Shown here piece by piece: positions 26,026 through 35,867 of a DNA stretch of 39,678 nt; the first letter of the stretch is position 1; every line of letters begins with the position of its first letter. A model generated the notes under the pieces. It saw nothing but the letters and a program-made list of their open reading frames with translations. It searched no databases and was not told the DNA's origin. This DNA is from Candidatus Falkowiibacteriota bacterium. Lineage in GTDB: Bacteria; Patescibacteriota; Patescibacteriia; Patescibacteriales; UBA12465. The translations under genes and the position numbers were made by a program. Where the stretch lies: positions 1-39,678 of the forward strand of contig CAINDR010000020.1 of the NCBI GenBank assembly GCA_903847415.1, in the 5' to 3' direction.

Positions 26026-29000
26026 TTATTTGTATTCTTCACGAGTTTGTTTTCCTTTATATCCAGTTCCAGCTGGAATCAAGCAACCAATAATCACATT
26101 TTCTTTTAAACCTTCAAGATAATCAATCTTGCCGTTAACTGCTGCTTCAATTAAAACTCTTGGAGTTTCTTGGAAGGAAGCGGCAGAAAGAAAACTATCG
26201 GTGGTCAAGGAAGCTTTGGTAATTCCAAGTAACAAGCGGTCAGCGGAAGCAGGAAATTTGGTTTCTCGATTTGCTTTATCCAATACCTCTTCCTCAATAG
26301 TTTCACCAGGTAGAAGGATGGTATCGCCAGCGTCTTTAACTAGATAACGAGAGAACATTTGACGAGCAATGATTTCAATGTGCTTGTCATTCAAAGGTTG
26401 CCCCTGTGAAGAATAAACATATTGAATTTCCCGAATAATATATTTCTGAGTTTCAAGCTGTCCTTTTAATTTATATAATTCTCGCAAATCAAGACTACCT
26501 TCAGTCAATTGAACACCTCTCTCAATGACATCGCCATCTTTGACCATGATCATTGTCCCGCGAGGAATTGAGAATTCTTTTACTTTTTCAATGTCTTTAG
26601 AAATAGCAACAAATTTATCTTTTACCTCGGCATTACCAGAATCTTTTGCCTTCACAATTTCTTCGCCAATTGAGAATAAAGGTGTCCCCTTGCTAATTTT
26701 GGCGCCATCTTCCACTAAAACCTTAACTGCTAATTTCTTTTTATCCTTTGAGGTGACACCAGCGGACAATTTAATTTCATTCTGTTTTTCTGAGAAATAA
26801 TATTTATCCTGCTCTTTTCCTTTATATGTGATACTAAGCACTTTTGACTGCGGATTAGCAACTGAAATTTCGTTGCCATCTTTATCACGAATAATTTTTT
26901 GAGCAAATTCAATTTTTACACTTCCAGAAACATCGGTAATAATTGCTTTTTTCTTTGGAGAGCGAGCTTCAAAAATTTCTTCTACTCGAGGCAAACCTTG
27001 GGTAATATCGTCTTGACCGGCAACACCACCAGTATGGAAGGTTCTCATTGTTAACTGAGTTCCTGGTTCACCAATTGATTGAGCAGCAATAACCCCAACG
27101 GTTGCTCCCAGTTTTACTGGCTTGTTATAGGCAAGATCATAACCATAACATTTTGCACAAATTCCTTTATGCATCTTACAGGTTAGAACTGAACGAACAC
27201 AAACTTCAGCAATATCTTTAGTTCTTAAATCACGAACAACCTCTTCGGTAAGCAATTCTCCAGCAGCTAAAAGTGTTTTGCCAGCGGCATCTTTCAAGTC
27301 TTTGGCTAAATAACGGCCCAACATTCTTCTGAATAAATCTTCACCAACTTTTTCGCTCTCTGCTTTAGTGATAATTAAACCTTCTTCGTCACCACAATCA
27401 TCTTGTGAAACGATAATATCCTGAGAAACATCAACCAAACGACGAGTCAAATAACCAGCATTTGCAGTACGAAGAGCGGTATCAGACAAACCTTTACGCA
27501 CACCATGGGTAGAAATAAAGTATTCCAAAACACCAAAACCTTTTTTGAAGTTTCCTTTTACTGGCAACTCAATAATTGCGCCAGATGGTGAAGTTACCAA
27601 ACCTTTCATACCAAGAATCTGCACTGGTTGAGCCCAAGAACCTCTAGCTCCTGATTCAATCATCGAGAACACTGGTAAAATTTTTGTTAAACCTTTTTTA
27701 CAAATATCGGCAATCTTATCCTTAGTTTTAGTCCACTCTTCAACCACCTTTGCATATCTTTCACTTTCCGTAAGCAGACCTTCTTCGTATTGTTCTTGGA
27801 TTAATTCAACTTGATTATTTGCGGCATCAATTAATTGATCTTTCTCAGGCAAAGTTGGTAGATCACCAAATCCCCAAGACAAACCAGATTTTGTAATAAA
27901 GGCAAAACTGCGATTTTTTAAATCATCAATAAAATTAACAGTTTCATCTTCTCCATATAGACGAAGAGCTTCGCGAATTAAATCTTTTAATTTTCCTTTA
28001 CCAACGACGTCGTTAATAAAACGGAGTTTATCAGGAAGAACTTGGTTGAAGATAACGCGACCAACGGTTGTTCTAATTCTAGTTCCTTCTGGCAAACGAA
28101 CGATAATTGGTTGATGCAGATTAATAAAGCTATTTTGATAAGCTAAATCGGCCTCATCTTCATTAGAGAAGAACTTGAGATCCTGATCCTTCATCTCTTT
28201 CGTGTCTGAATCTTCAAGGGTCATATAATAAGCACCCCAAACGATATCCTGAGAAGGAGCAACGATTGGATCACCAGTCGCTGGCTTCAATAAATTGTGA
28301 GTTGAAAGCATTAACTCGGAAGCTTCTTGACGAGCTTCTTTGGTTAAAGGAACGTGCACCGCCATTTGGTCACCATCAAAGTCAGCGTTAAAAGCTGTAC
28401 AAACCAAAGGATGAATTTGAATCGCTTTTCCTTCAATCAAAATTGGTCTAAAAGCCTGAATACCCAAACGATGCAAAGTAGGAGCACGGTTTAAAAGCAC
28501 AAAGGCCTCGCGAACTGTTTCTTCTAAAATATCAAAAACTTCATCATGTCCAGCCTCAATATAACGAGAAGCGCTGCGAACATTATGAACAATTTCTCTT
28601 TTAATTAATTGACTAATAATAAAAGGCTTGAACAATTCAATCGCCATGATTTTTGGCAAACCGCATTGATCCAAATTCAACTTTGGATTAACAACGATTA
28701 CCGAACGACCAGAGTAATCAACCCGTTTACCGAGCAAGTTTTGACGGAAACGACCTTGTTTTCCCTTCAAAGAATCAGCCAAAGACTTCAACTGTCTCTT
28801 TTGACCAGTGGAAGCAGTTACGGTTTTGCTGTGACGAGCAGAATTATCAATTAAAGCATCAACCGCTTCTTGTAACATTCTCTTTTCGTTACGACAAATA
28901 ACTTCTGGAGCATTAAGATCAACTAATTGCTTTAAGCGATTGTTACGGTTAATCACTCGACGATAAAGATCATTGAGATCTGATGCCGCAAAACGACCAC

Positions 29001-29886
29001 CATCAAGAGCAACCATTGGACGCAAATCTGGTGGGACAACTGGCAAAACATTTAAAATCATCCATTCTGGACGAATATTGTTATTGCGAAAACTCTTAAG
29101 AAGCTTTAAACGTTTGATTAATTTATCTTTTTTTGATTCAACAGCATCGACTAATTTCTCTTCTAATCTGGAAACACTTTTTGCTAAATCAATTTTTTCT
29201 AACAACTTGCGAATTGCACCAGCGCCAATTCCGGCTTCAAAAATATGACCAAATTTTAAACTCAAAATTTGATAATTTTGTTCAGAAATTACTAATAATG
29301 GTTTTAAATCTTTTAATTCCTTAAGAGTGGTATTAAATTCTTCATCCAATTGTTTAGTTTTTTCTTCTTTAAGCTCCCCGCCTTCCTTATCGATACTTTT
29401 CTTTTTGGATTTGTATTCGTTTTTGATTTGTTCAATGGTGGCTTCTTTTAAATCTTCATCAACTTCAGTGACGATGAAACTGGCATAATAAATAACTTTT
29501 TCCAAAGACTGAATGCCGAGATTGAGCAATAAACCAATTTTTGAAGAAACACCACGTAAAAACCAAATATGAGTAGCTGGTACCTGAAGAGTGATGTGAC
29601 CCATTCTTTCACGACGAACAACACTCCGAGTCACTTCAACGCCACATTTGTCGCAAATAATCCCTTTATAACGAATTTTTTTATATTTACCACAGGCACA
29701 TTCCCAATCCTTAGTTGGACCAAAAATCTTTTCGCAAAATAAACCATCTTTTTCTGGTTTTTGAGTACGATAATTAATCGTTTCCGGACGAATAACTTCG
29801 CCAAAAGACCAAGATAGAATATTTTCCGGGCTAGCCAGCTTCAAGCGGATAGCGTCAAAATCACTTGTTTTGATTGGATTTAACAT
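26026..29886 (-). CDS. rpoC: DNA-directed RNA polymerase subunit beta'
   Basis: The 1286-residue protein is a full-length beta' subunit of the core transcription enzyme. The N-terminal zinc ligands are C63, C65, C78 and C81. The catalytic loop [12 protein letters not shown] begins at N500, with Mg-binding D502, D504 and D506. The trigger-loop and bridge-helix region is recognisable ([12 protein letters not shown], then [17 protein letters not shown]), as is [25 protein letters not shown]. It follows rpoB after a 41-nt gap and is closed by a strong terminator. Confidence 0.98.
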   Translation of the reverse strand: MLNPIKTSDFDAIRLKLASPENILSWSFGEVIRPETINYRTQKPEKDGLFCEKIFGPTKDWECACGKYKKIRYKGIICDKCGVEVTRSVVRRERMGHITLQVPATHIWFLRGVSSKIGLLLNLGIQSLEKVIYYASFIVTEVDEDLKEATIEQIKNEYKSKKKSIDKEGGELKEEKTKQLDEEFNTTLKELKDLKPLLVISEQNYQILSLKFGHIFEAGIGAGAIRKLLEKIDLAKSVSRLEEKLVDAVESKKDKLIKRLKLLKSFRNNNIRPEWMILNVLPVVPPDLRPMVALDGGRFAASDLNDLYRRVINRNNRLKQLVDLNAPEVICRNEKRMLQEAVDALIDNSARHSKTVTASTGQKRQLKSLADSLKGKQGRFRQNLLGKRVDYSGRSVIVVNPKLNLDQCGLPKIMAIELFKPFIISQLIKREIVHNVRSASRYIEAGHDEVFDILEETVREAFVLLNRAPTLHRLGIQAFRPILIEGKAIQIHPLVCTAFNADFDGDQMAVHVPLTKEARQEASELMLSTHNLLKPATGDPIVAPSQDIVWGAYYMTLEDSDTKEMKDQDLKFFSNEDEADLAYQNSFINLHQPIIVRLPEGTRIRTTVGRVIFNQVLPDKLRFINDVVGKGKLKDLIREALRLYGEDETVNFIDDLKNRSFAFITKSGLSWGFGDLPTLPEKDQLIDAANNQVELIQEQYEEGLLTESERYAKVVEEWTKTKDKIADICKKGLTKILPVFSMIESGARGSWAQPVQILGMKGLVTSPSGAIIELPVKGNFKKGFGVLEYFISTHGVRKGLSDTALRTANAGYLTRRLVDVSQDIIVSQDDCGDEEGLIITKAESEKVGEDLFRRMLGRYLAKDLKDAAGKTLLAAGELLTEEVVRDLRTKDIAEVCVRSVLTCKMHKGICAKCYGYDLAYNKPVKLGATVGVIAAQSIGEPGTQLTMRTFHTGGVAGQDDITQGLPRVEEIFEARSPKKKAIITDVSGSVKIEFAQKIIRDKDGNEISVANPQSKVLSITYKGKEQDKYYFSEKQNEIKLSAGVTSKDKKKLAVKVLVEDGAKISKGTPLFSIGEEIVKAKDSGNAEVKDKFVAISKDIEKVKEFSIPRGTMIMVKDGDVIERGVQLTEGSLDLRELYKLKGQLETQKYIIREIQYVYSSQGQPLNDKHIEIIARQMFSRYLVKDAGDTILLPGETIEEEVLDKANRETKFPASADRLLLGITKASLTTDSFLSAASFQETPRVLIEAAVNGKIDYLEGLKENVIIGCLIPAGTGYKGKQTREEYK

Positions 29887-29927
29887 ATTTTTAGATGAAG
29901 CACTAAATTAGTAAGATGAGAATATTT

Positions 29928-32900
29928 TTATTCTTCAAGTTTTTCTGGCTCTTCGATATTTTCAAGTTCGGTTAATTTTTCTAAACCTTCGGCGTCAATA
30001 ATAATCTCTGGAGCATCAATGACAAATTTATCATCTTTTATTTTTCCTTTTTCTTCGGCAGCAAAAACTTCAGCTGGAGTTTCCCTGGGAACTTCCAGGA
30101 CTTCATTATTTCCAAGTAATTCAACATCCAAGCAGAGACCTTTGAGCTCACGAATTAAAACATTGAAGGATTCTGGAACATTGAGTTTTTCAATTTCTTC
30201 ACCCTTAATAATCGCTTCATAAGCCTTGCTTCGGCCAGGAACGTCATCAGATTTAATTGTCAAAATTTCTTGCAAAGTATGAGCAGCACCATAACCTTCC
30301 AAAGCCCAAACTTCCATTTCTCCAAAACGCTGACCACCAAACTGCGCTTTTCCTCCCAAAGGTTGTTGGGTAATTAAAGAATAAGGACCAATGGATCGTT
30401 GGTGAATCTTGTCTTCAACCATATGGTTGAGTTTTAAGACATATTTATAACCAACGGTAATCTTGTGATCATAAGGATCGCCAGTCTTTCCGTCATATAA
30501 CATTACTTTTCCATCTTCTGGTAAGCCAGCTTTCTTTAACTCTTCTTTAATCTGTTCTTCAGTAACTCCATTCAAGGCTGGTGTTGCAACTCGATAACCA
30601 AGTTTCTTGGCAGCAAAACCTAAGTGAGTTTCAAGTAACTGACCAAGGTTCATACGAGAAATAATACCGAGAGGAGAAAGAATGATATCAATTGGTGTTC
30701 CATCTGCCAAATAAGGCATATCTTCTACTGGAACAATCTTTGAAATAACCCCCTTGTTACCATGACGACCAGACATCTTATCACCAACTTGAACCTTTCT
30801 TAAATTAGCAACTGAAATCTGAATTGATTTCAAAACACCAGCTGATAACTTATCGCCATCTTCACGAGAAAATAATTTGATATCAACAACTTTTCCGTGT
30901 TCACCATGTTCAAGATAAAGTGAAGAGTCACGAACATCTTTAGCTTTGTCTCCAAAAATTGCCCGCAATAATTTTTCTTCAGCGGATAAAGTTGTTTCTC
31001 CTTTTGGGGTAATTTTACCAACTAAAATATCACCAGAAGAAACTTCAGCGCCAATACGAATAATTCCTTCCTCATCAAGATTCTTCAATTTTTCTTCACT
31101 AATATTTGGAATATCATTGGTGATCATTTCTGGACCAAGTTTGGTATCACGAACATCAATTGTGTAATTTTCAATATGAATCGAGGAATAAGTGTCTTTG
31201 CGAACTAAATTTTCAGAAATAATCACTGCATCTTCATAGTTATAACCTTCCCAGGTCATAAAAGCGACCAATACGTTGCGACCCAAGGATAACTCGCCAT
31301 TATCAATACAAGGACCATCGGAAAGAACGTCTCCTTTTTTAATTTTATCACCAACGCTAATGGTTGGGTGTTGGTTGATACAAGTGGAAGAGTTGGAGCG
31401 TAAAAATTTGTTCAAATTGTAACGAGTGACCATTCCTTTTTTATCAACGGTTTCAATACAAGCCGAATCAACTCGAACGGCTTCACCATCTTCAATTGCA
31501 ATAATCACATGACCACTATCTCGAGCTGCTCGAGCTTCAACCCCGGTTCCAACAACTGGAGCCTCTGCTTTCACCAAAGGAACAGCTTGACGTTGCATGT
31601 TTGTACCCATCAAAGATCTCTGTCCATCGTTGTGTTCCATGAACGGAATTAAACTGGTAGCAATTGAGATAATTTGATTAGCAGCCACACCAACAAAATT
31701 TATTTTAGCAGTTTCTTCAGTTGCTGGTTGACCAAATTTTCGAACTTGAAATTTATTTACTAAAATTTTTCCAGTTTCATCCATTGGAATTGTGGCATCT
31801 GCTGTCACAAACTTCTCTTCCTCAAAAGCATCAATATACAAAATTTCATTTGTCACTCGGCTACCTGTTTTTTCGTGAACAACTTTACGATATGGAGTTT
31901 CTAAAAATCCATAACTGTTCAAACGAGCAAAACTAGAAAGATGACCAACTAAACCAATATTTGGACCTTCTGGAGTGGCAATTGGACAAATTCTGCCGTA
32001 GTGAGTTGTGTGCACATCACGAACATCAAAACCAGCTCGTTCACGAGTCAAACCACCTGGACCCATCGCACTTAAACGACGTTTGTGTTCCAATTCAGCA
32101 AGAGGATTTGTCTGATCCATGAATTGAGAAAGCTGAGAAGACATAAAGAATTCTTTCACCACCCCAATCACTGGACGAGCGTTAATTAATTTTGTTGGAG
32201 TGATACTGGCAATATCAGAAGTGGACATTCGATCTTTAACAATTCTTTCCATTCTGGCCAAACCAACTCGAAAACGATTCTGAATCAAACCGCCAATTGC
32301 TCTAACACGACGATTCCCCAAATGATCAATATCATCTTCTAATTCTTTTGTGATATTGAGACGAATAACCTCTTTGATAATCAAAACGAGATCTTCTTTT
32401 CTCAAAACTCGATTTTCTTTTTTGTTTGGTAAATCTAATTCAAAGCGACGGTTTAATTTGTAGCGACCAACACGACCAAAATCATAACGATCAAAACGAC
32501 AGAACATCGATTGAATTAATTGACGAGCATTTTCAGTGGAAGCGAGATCACCTGGACGAATTCTTTTGTAAACTTCTTGTAAACCTTCTTCTTCGTTTTT
32601 AGCGGCATCTTTTTCAATGGTTGCCTCCAAGAAACCAATTTCATCAGGAGTCTTTTTCAAGTCAACATCTTTAAAAAGATTAATTAATTCTTCGTCGGTT
32701 ACATAACCAAAAGCCCGCAACAAGGAAGTCACGGCTACCTTTCTTTTTCGGTCAATTCTTACCCAAAGAACTTTATTTTGATCACTTTCAATTTCTAACC
32801 AAGCACCACGATTTGGAATAATTTTTGCACCATAACACTTCTTTCCTTTTACAAACTCAGCGGTAAACATTACCCCGGCACTACGGATTAACTGAGAAAC

Positions 32901-33308
32901 GATTACTCTTTCAATTCCATTAATAATAAAAGTTCCTTTATCAGTCATGATTGGAAAATCTCCAAGAAAAACTTCCTGAGCAACTGCTTGATTGGTTTTT
33001 TTGTTTAATAACCTAGTTTTCACCCGAAGAGGAGCCTCATAGGTGATATTTTTTTCTCGACTCTCAATTTCATTAAACTTTGGTTCATCGAGATAATAAT
33101 CTTCAAGATATAATTCCAAATCACGACCAATAAAATCGGCAATTGGATTAATTTCATCAAAAAGCTCCGCCAAACCTTCTTCCAGAAACCAGCGATAGGA
33201 GTCTTTCTGAATTTCAATTAAATCGGGCATCGCCATCACCTCTTGATGATCAGCAAAAAACTTCCGACCTTCCTGTTTTTTTTCAGTTTTCGTGTTGGCC
33301 TGAGACAT
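29928..33308 (-). CDS. rpoB: DNA-directed RNA polymerase subunit beta
   Basis: The 1126-residue beta subunit is of normal length for compact bacterial forms. The rifampicin-binding cluster lies at about residues 385-420 and contains [22 protein letters not shown] and LTRERAGF. The Asp, His and Ser positions most often changed in resistant mutants are all in the sensitive form. Further hallmarks are [23 protein letters not shown] and [20 protein letters not shown]. The ATG at 33308 has no SD. Its promoter and a long leader with a terminator-like hairpin lie upstream. Confidence 0.98.
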   Translation of the reverse strand: MSQANTKTEKKQEGRKFFADHQEVMAMPDLIEIQKDSYRWFLEEGLAELFDEINPIADFIGRDLELYLEDYYLDEPKFNEIESREKNITYEAPLRVKTRLLNKKTNQAVAQEVFLGDFPIMTDKGTFIINGIERVIVSQLIRSAGVMFTAEFVKGKKCYGAKIIPNRGAWLEIESDQNKVLWVRIDRKRKVAVTSLLRAFGYVTDEELINLFKDVDLKKTPDEIGFLEATIEKDAAKNEEEGLQEVYKRIRPGDLASTENARQLIQSMFCRFDRYDFGRVGRYKLNRRFELDLPNKKENRVLRKEDLVLIIKEVIRLNITKELEDDIDHLGNRRVRAIGGLIQNRFRVGLARMERIVKDRMSTSDIASITPTKLINARPVIGVVKEFFMSSQLSQFMDQTNPLAELEHKRRLSAMGPGGLTRERAGFDVRDVHTTHYGRICPIATPEGPNIGLVGHLSSFARLNSYGFLETPYRKVVHEKTGSRVTNEILYIDAFEEEKFVTADATIPMDETGKILVNKFQVRKFGQPATEETAKINFVGVAANQIISIATSLIPFMEHNDGQRSLMGTNMQRQAVPLVKAEAPVVGTGVEARAARDSGHVIIAIEDGEAVRVDSACIETVDKKGMVTRYNLNKFLRSNSSTCINQHPTISVGDKIKKGDVLSDGPCIDNGELSLGRNVLVAFMTWEGYNYEDAVIISENLVRKDTYSSIHIENYTIDVRDTKLGPEMITNDIPNISEEKLKNLDEEGIIRIGAEVSSGDILVGKITPKGETTLSAEEKLLRAIFGDKAKDVRDSSLYLEHGEHGKVVDIKLFSREDGDKLSAGVLKSIQISVANLRKVQVGDKMSGRHGNKGVISKIVPVEDMPYLADGTPIDIILSPLGIISRMNLGQLLETHLGFAAKKLGYRVATPALNGVTEEQIKEELKKAGLPEDGKVMLYDGKTGDPYDHKITVGYKYVLKLNHMVEDKIHQRSIGPYSLITQQPLGGKAQFGGQRFGEMEVWALEGYGAAHTLQEILTIKSDDVPGRSKAYEAIIKGEEIEKLNVPESFNVLIRELKGLCLDVELLGNNEVLEVPRETPAEVFAAEEKGKIKDDKFVIDAPEIIIDAEGLEKLTELENIEEPEKLEE

Positions 33309-33377
33309 AAATTTATTTAAAAAAATTTATAAACTATTAAAATATGGTTCTTGATGGTGGCGCTAACCCCTAATCAA

Positions 33378-33407
33378 CAAAAAAATCTCAAAGCCGATCG
33401 GTTTGAG
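33378..33407 (-). terminator. Terminator-like hairpin in the rpoB leader (possible attenuator)
   Basis: On the minus strand the stem CTCAAA/TTTGAG (33407-33387, extended past a C-C mismatch) is followed by a run of seven T residues after one A. It lies about 135 nt after the predicted rpoB transcription start and 70 nt before the rpoB ATG. Such a position fits attenuation of rpoBC or termination of read-through from the Mur ligase gene. Confidence 0.55.
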
Positions 33408-33548
33408 TTATCGATATCCTAAATTATGATTTTTTTTGATTAATCACGGAGCGAAAGCCACCCAAAAAAGATAAAAAACCTGTGCACACATGGGATTTTA
33501 TTTTTTACAGAGTGAAAATATATTCTTTCCTATATTATCTTGATTCTT

Positions 33549-33577
33549 ATAATATAAAATAATTTATATTTTGTCAA
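33549..33577 (-). promoter_or_regulatory. rpoB-rpoC promoter
   Basis: On the minus strand TTGACA (33577-33572), a 17-nt spacer and TATTAT (33554-33549) lie just after the Mur ligase stop. Predicted start is near 33542, giving a leader of about 234 nt, which is unusually long for this window. Confidence 0.75.
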
Positions 33578-33599
33578 TATTAACTTTATCCACAAATTA

Positions 33600-35063
33600 T
33601 CAACCGCCAAGAGAAACTAATTCCTCCCGGGCAACCAAGCGATCATCCCAGGGAATTTTCTCTCCATTTTTGGAACAAATAAATTGCTCTCCGCCTTTCC
33701 CAGTAATCAAGACTAAGTCACCTGCTCGAGCTTCTTCAAAAGCGCGACGAATAGCCTCTCTTCTGTCTAATATTTTTAGCAAATTTTCGCCAAAAATCTT
33801 TCCAGCTGTCTCCGCCCCAGAAGCAACTGCATCAATGATTTCTTGAGGATCATCATCATAAGGATCTTCATTGGTCACAATTACTAGATCGGCTTTCTGA
33901 CCGGCAATTTGACCAAGAATTGGTCGGCGCAAAATATCCCTCCCTCCACCAGTGGAACCAAGAACGTGGATTGTTCTTTGGTGGATAACTAAATCCATGG
34001 TTTCGTAGAGTTTTTCCAAGGCTCGTGGCTCAAAAGCATAATCAACAATAACCGTAAAATTTTGACCAGTATCGATTCTCTCCATTTTGCCAACCAAGCC
34101 AGACACTTCCTCAAGACCAATTTGAGCCTTCTCAAGAGACAAACCAAGCCCCGAACAAACTGTGAGCACTGCGGCTGCATTTTGAGCATTAAAAGTTCCT
34201 AATAATTTTAAACTGACTTTTTCAGCTGAATCCTTGTTAATCTCCGTGTCCTTTTGATCACTAACTCGAACAACTGGGAAAAACGAAAAAGAAGTCCCAG
34301 TGATTGTCGACTCAACATCTCCAAAACGAAGCACTTCCAAGTCCTTAAGAATCACCTCTGAGAAATTAGCTAGCTTATTGTTATCAAATGAATCACCGAA
34401 AAAAGCTAATTTTTTTTCACTCCAAAAATTTAAAAAATAGGGAGCATTTTCATTATCACCATTAACAACAATGGTTTTTTTAACACGATTTAATCTTAAT
34501 TTTTCTAAACCACTCTTTGGCTTCACAACTTTCTGCTGATCATTAACGTATTTGGTGTTACAAAAGGAAAGGTGACCAAAAAGACGGCCTTTTGCTGCTT
34601 TGTAATTCTCAAAACTACCATGTGACTCGAGATGTTCTGGATATAAACCAGTGAAAAGAAGAATGTCGAAATTAATAAATCGATGACGAAACTGACGAAT
34701 TCCTTCGGAAGTGCTTTCAATAATTGCAAATTCACAGCCATTTTGAAACATTTTTCGAATCATCCGTTGAGTAAAAAAACGGCCAACCATCGTCATTTTC
34801 TTGTCATTCAGCCATTCCTTATCTCCATCCGAAAACATCGCTGTTGAAGTATAACCAACTTTATAGCCCATCGCTTTCAAAGCGCGAGCTAAAAGATAGA
34901 CGGTGGAAGTTTTTCCAGTGGTTCCCGTAACACCAATAACCACTAAACGATCAGAAGGAAAACCATGCACCATGACCGCAGCAAAACTAAGGACAAAGTG
35001 ATAAATTGGCTGAATTGCCTTAAACAGGCGATGAGGAATTAATTTTTTGATTTTATTTAACAT
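33600..35063 (-). CDS. murE: MurE-like Mur ligase (UDP-MurNAc-tripeptide synthetase type)
   Basis: The 487-residue ATP-dependent ligase joins an amino acid to a peptidoglycan precursor. The P-loop is GVTGTTGKTS (from residue 44). MurE-type signs are HLESHGSFENYKAAKG (from 144) and the late NEDPYDDDP, which stands where canonical MurE has the DNPR-type amino-acid recognition motif. The usual N-terminal UDP-MurNAc-binding domain of about 90 residues is absent. Instead there is a short basic segment and one hydrophobic helix (about 18-34). Membrane attachment and a different acceptor are possible. Muramyl ligase of another specificity remains an alternative. Confidence 0.8.
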   Translation of the reverse strand: MLNKIKKLIPHRLFKAIQPIYHFVLSFAAVMVHGFPSDRLVVIGVTGTTGKTSTVYLLARALKAMGYKVGYTSTAMFSDGDKEWLNDKKMTMVGRFFTQRMIRKMFQNGCEFAIIESTSEGIRQFRHRFINFDILLFTGLYPEHLESHGSFENYKAAKGRLFGHLSFCNTKYVNDQQKVVKPKSGLEKLRLNRVKKTIVVNGDNENAPYFLNFWSEKKLAFFGDSFDNNKLANFSEVILKDLEVLRFGDVESTITGTSFSFFPVVRVSDQKDTEINKDSAEKVSLKLLGTFNAQNAAAVLTVCSGLGLSLEKAQIGLEEVSGLVGKMERIDTGQNFTVIVDYAFEPRALEKLYETMDLVIHQRTIHVLGSTGGGRDILRRPILGQIAGQKADLVIVTNEDPYDDDPQEIIDAVASGAETAGKIFGENLLKILDRREAIRRAFEEARAGDLVLITGKGGEQFICSKNGEKIPWDDRLVAREELVSLGG

Positions 35064-35119
35064 ACTGAATAATTTTAGCGCGAAAAATTGAAAAAAGCAA
35101 AAAATTAGAATAAAAACCG

Positions 35120-35158
35120 CTTACAAACAAAAAAGGAAGTCATAACCCTGACCTCCTT
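35120..35158 (-). terminator. Intrinsic terminator of the 138-residue orphan gene
   Basis: On the minus strand AAGGAGGTCA (35158-35149) and TGACTTCCTT (35142-35133) form a 10-bp stem with one G-U pair and a 6-nt loop, followed by TTTTTTGTTTG. It lies 43 nt after the stop at 35201. Confidence 0.88.
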
Positions 35159-35200
35159 ATTAAAATATATACATTTTGTTAATAATGAATATATTTTTTA

Positions 35201-35617
35201 TTATTTTAAAATAGCTACTAACCAGTCTTTTGAATACCCTCGGTTAATCGGAAAACAATTAAATTGCCATTTATCCTGAAACCAAACCAGGTAAAGAATC
35301 ACCGCGTCAGTACCAAAATAACGATATACAGTTCCAAAAAAACAAATTTGCAACCCCTTCCATTTATCAGGAATTAATTCCTGATTACTTAGAAGATAAA
35401 AAAGAACATTAGCATTTAGATGCTTCCCCCTTAAACCATTAAGCAATCTATTACCATTAACAGAGCCAATTCTTTCTTGTTCTGTTGACAAGCACAAGAC
35501 AATCTTATTTATATCAAAATCAAATATACCGCCCTTAGCGTGTTCAATTAATTCCATATGTTCCGGAATAATTGGGTCAGCATCGCAATCAATTCTTATC
35601 AGTTCCATAGATATCAT
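35201..35617 (-). CDS. Hypothetical 138-residue soluble protein
   Basis: The protein has no signal peptide or clear membrane helix and no assigned function. Its pattern resembles hypothetical proteins I recall from other Parcubacteria-like genomes: IRIDCDADPIIPEHMELIEH, KGGIFDFDINKIVLCLS, then LNANVLFYLLSNQELIPDKWK, ending in a Trp/Tyr-rich C-terminus. That recollection cannot be checked here. Start codons at 35617 and 35608 are both possible, and neither has an SD. It is a single-gene unit with its own promoter, leader hairpin and terminator, between ftsK and the Mur ligase. Confidence 0.75.
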   Translation of the reverse strand: MISMELIRIDCDADPIIPEHMELIEHAKGGIFDFDINKIVLCLSTEQERIGSVNGNRLLNGLRGKHLNANVLFYLLSNQELIPDKWKGLQICFFGTVYRYFGTDAVILYLVWFQDKWQFNCFPINRGYSKDWLVAILK

Positions 35618-35631
35618 TTTTAAAATTAAAC

Positions 35632-35687
35632 ATTGGATTAATTATTAAAAACACCTACCCAAAGATGATTTTAACAATTAACCCAAT
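35632..35687 (-). promoter_or_regulatory. 19-bp leader hairpin upstream of the 138-residue gene
   Basis: Positions 35669-35687 pair with 35632-35650. On the minus-strand RNA all 19 pairs form, two of them as G-U, and the loop is 18 nt. The wobble pairs favour folding of this strand's RNA over the opposite one. It starts about 28 nt into the predicted transcript and ends 14 nt before the first ATG. It has no T-tract, so it is not a terminator. Confidence 0.65.
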
Positions 35688-35721
35688 ATAATTTTGCTTT
35701 TTAAAGTACTACTAACCGAAA

Positions 35722-35751
35722 AATATATCACTAATTATCTATTTTTGTCAA
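35722..35751 (-). promoter_or_regulatory. Promoter of the 138-residue gene
   Basis: On the minus strand TTGACA (35751-35746), an 18-nt spacer ending in TGA and TATATT (35727-35722) form a good extended -10 promoter. Start is expected near 35715, giving a leader of about 100 nt. Confidence 0.7.
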
Positions 35752-35823
35752 CGTAGTTTGGTGTAAGTTCAACAAGTAAACACAACTCCCATTATGGGCT
35801 CAAACCTTATTTACTAGACCTTT

Positions 35824-35855
35824 CAAAAAAGCATTTCTTGCGAAATGCTTTTTTG
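35824..35855 (-). terminator. Intrinsic terminator of ftsK
   Basis: A perfect 14-bp stem (35824-35837 with 35842-35855; core GCATTTC/GAAATGC) has a 4-nt loop and A/T-run flanks that give a U-tract on either strand. It lies 12 nt after the ftsK stop. Confidence 0.92.
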
Positions 35856-35867
35856 CTTTATTTTAGA

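Noticed and set aside
29928-33308. Rifampicin-resistance signature in rpoB
   Set aside because: The Asp, His and Ser positions in QFMDQ and HKRRLS are the sensitive-type residues.
35756-35823. Short CCCAT/TATGGG hairpin between ftsK and the 138-residue gene
   Set aside because: The stem is too short and isolated to call an RNA gene, and no reading frame of useful length is present.
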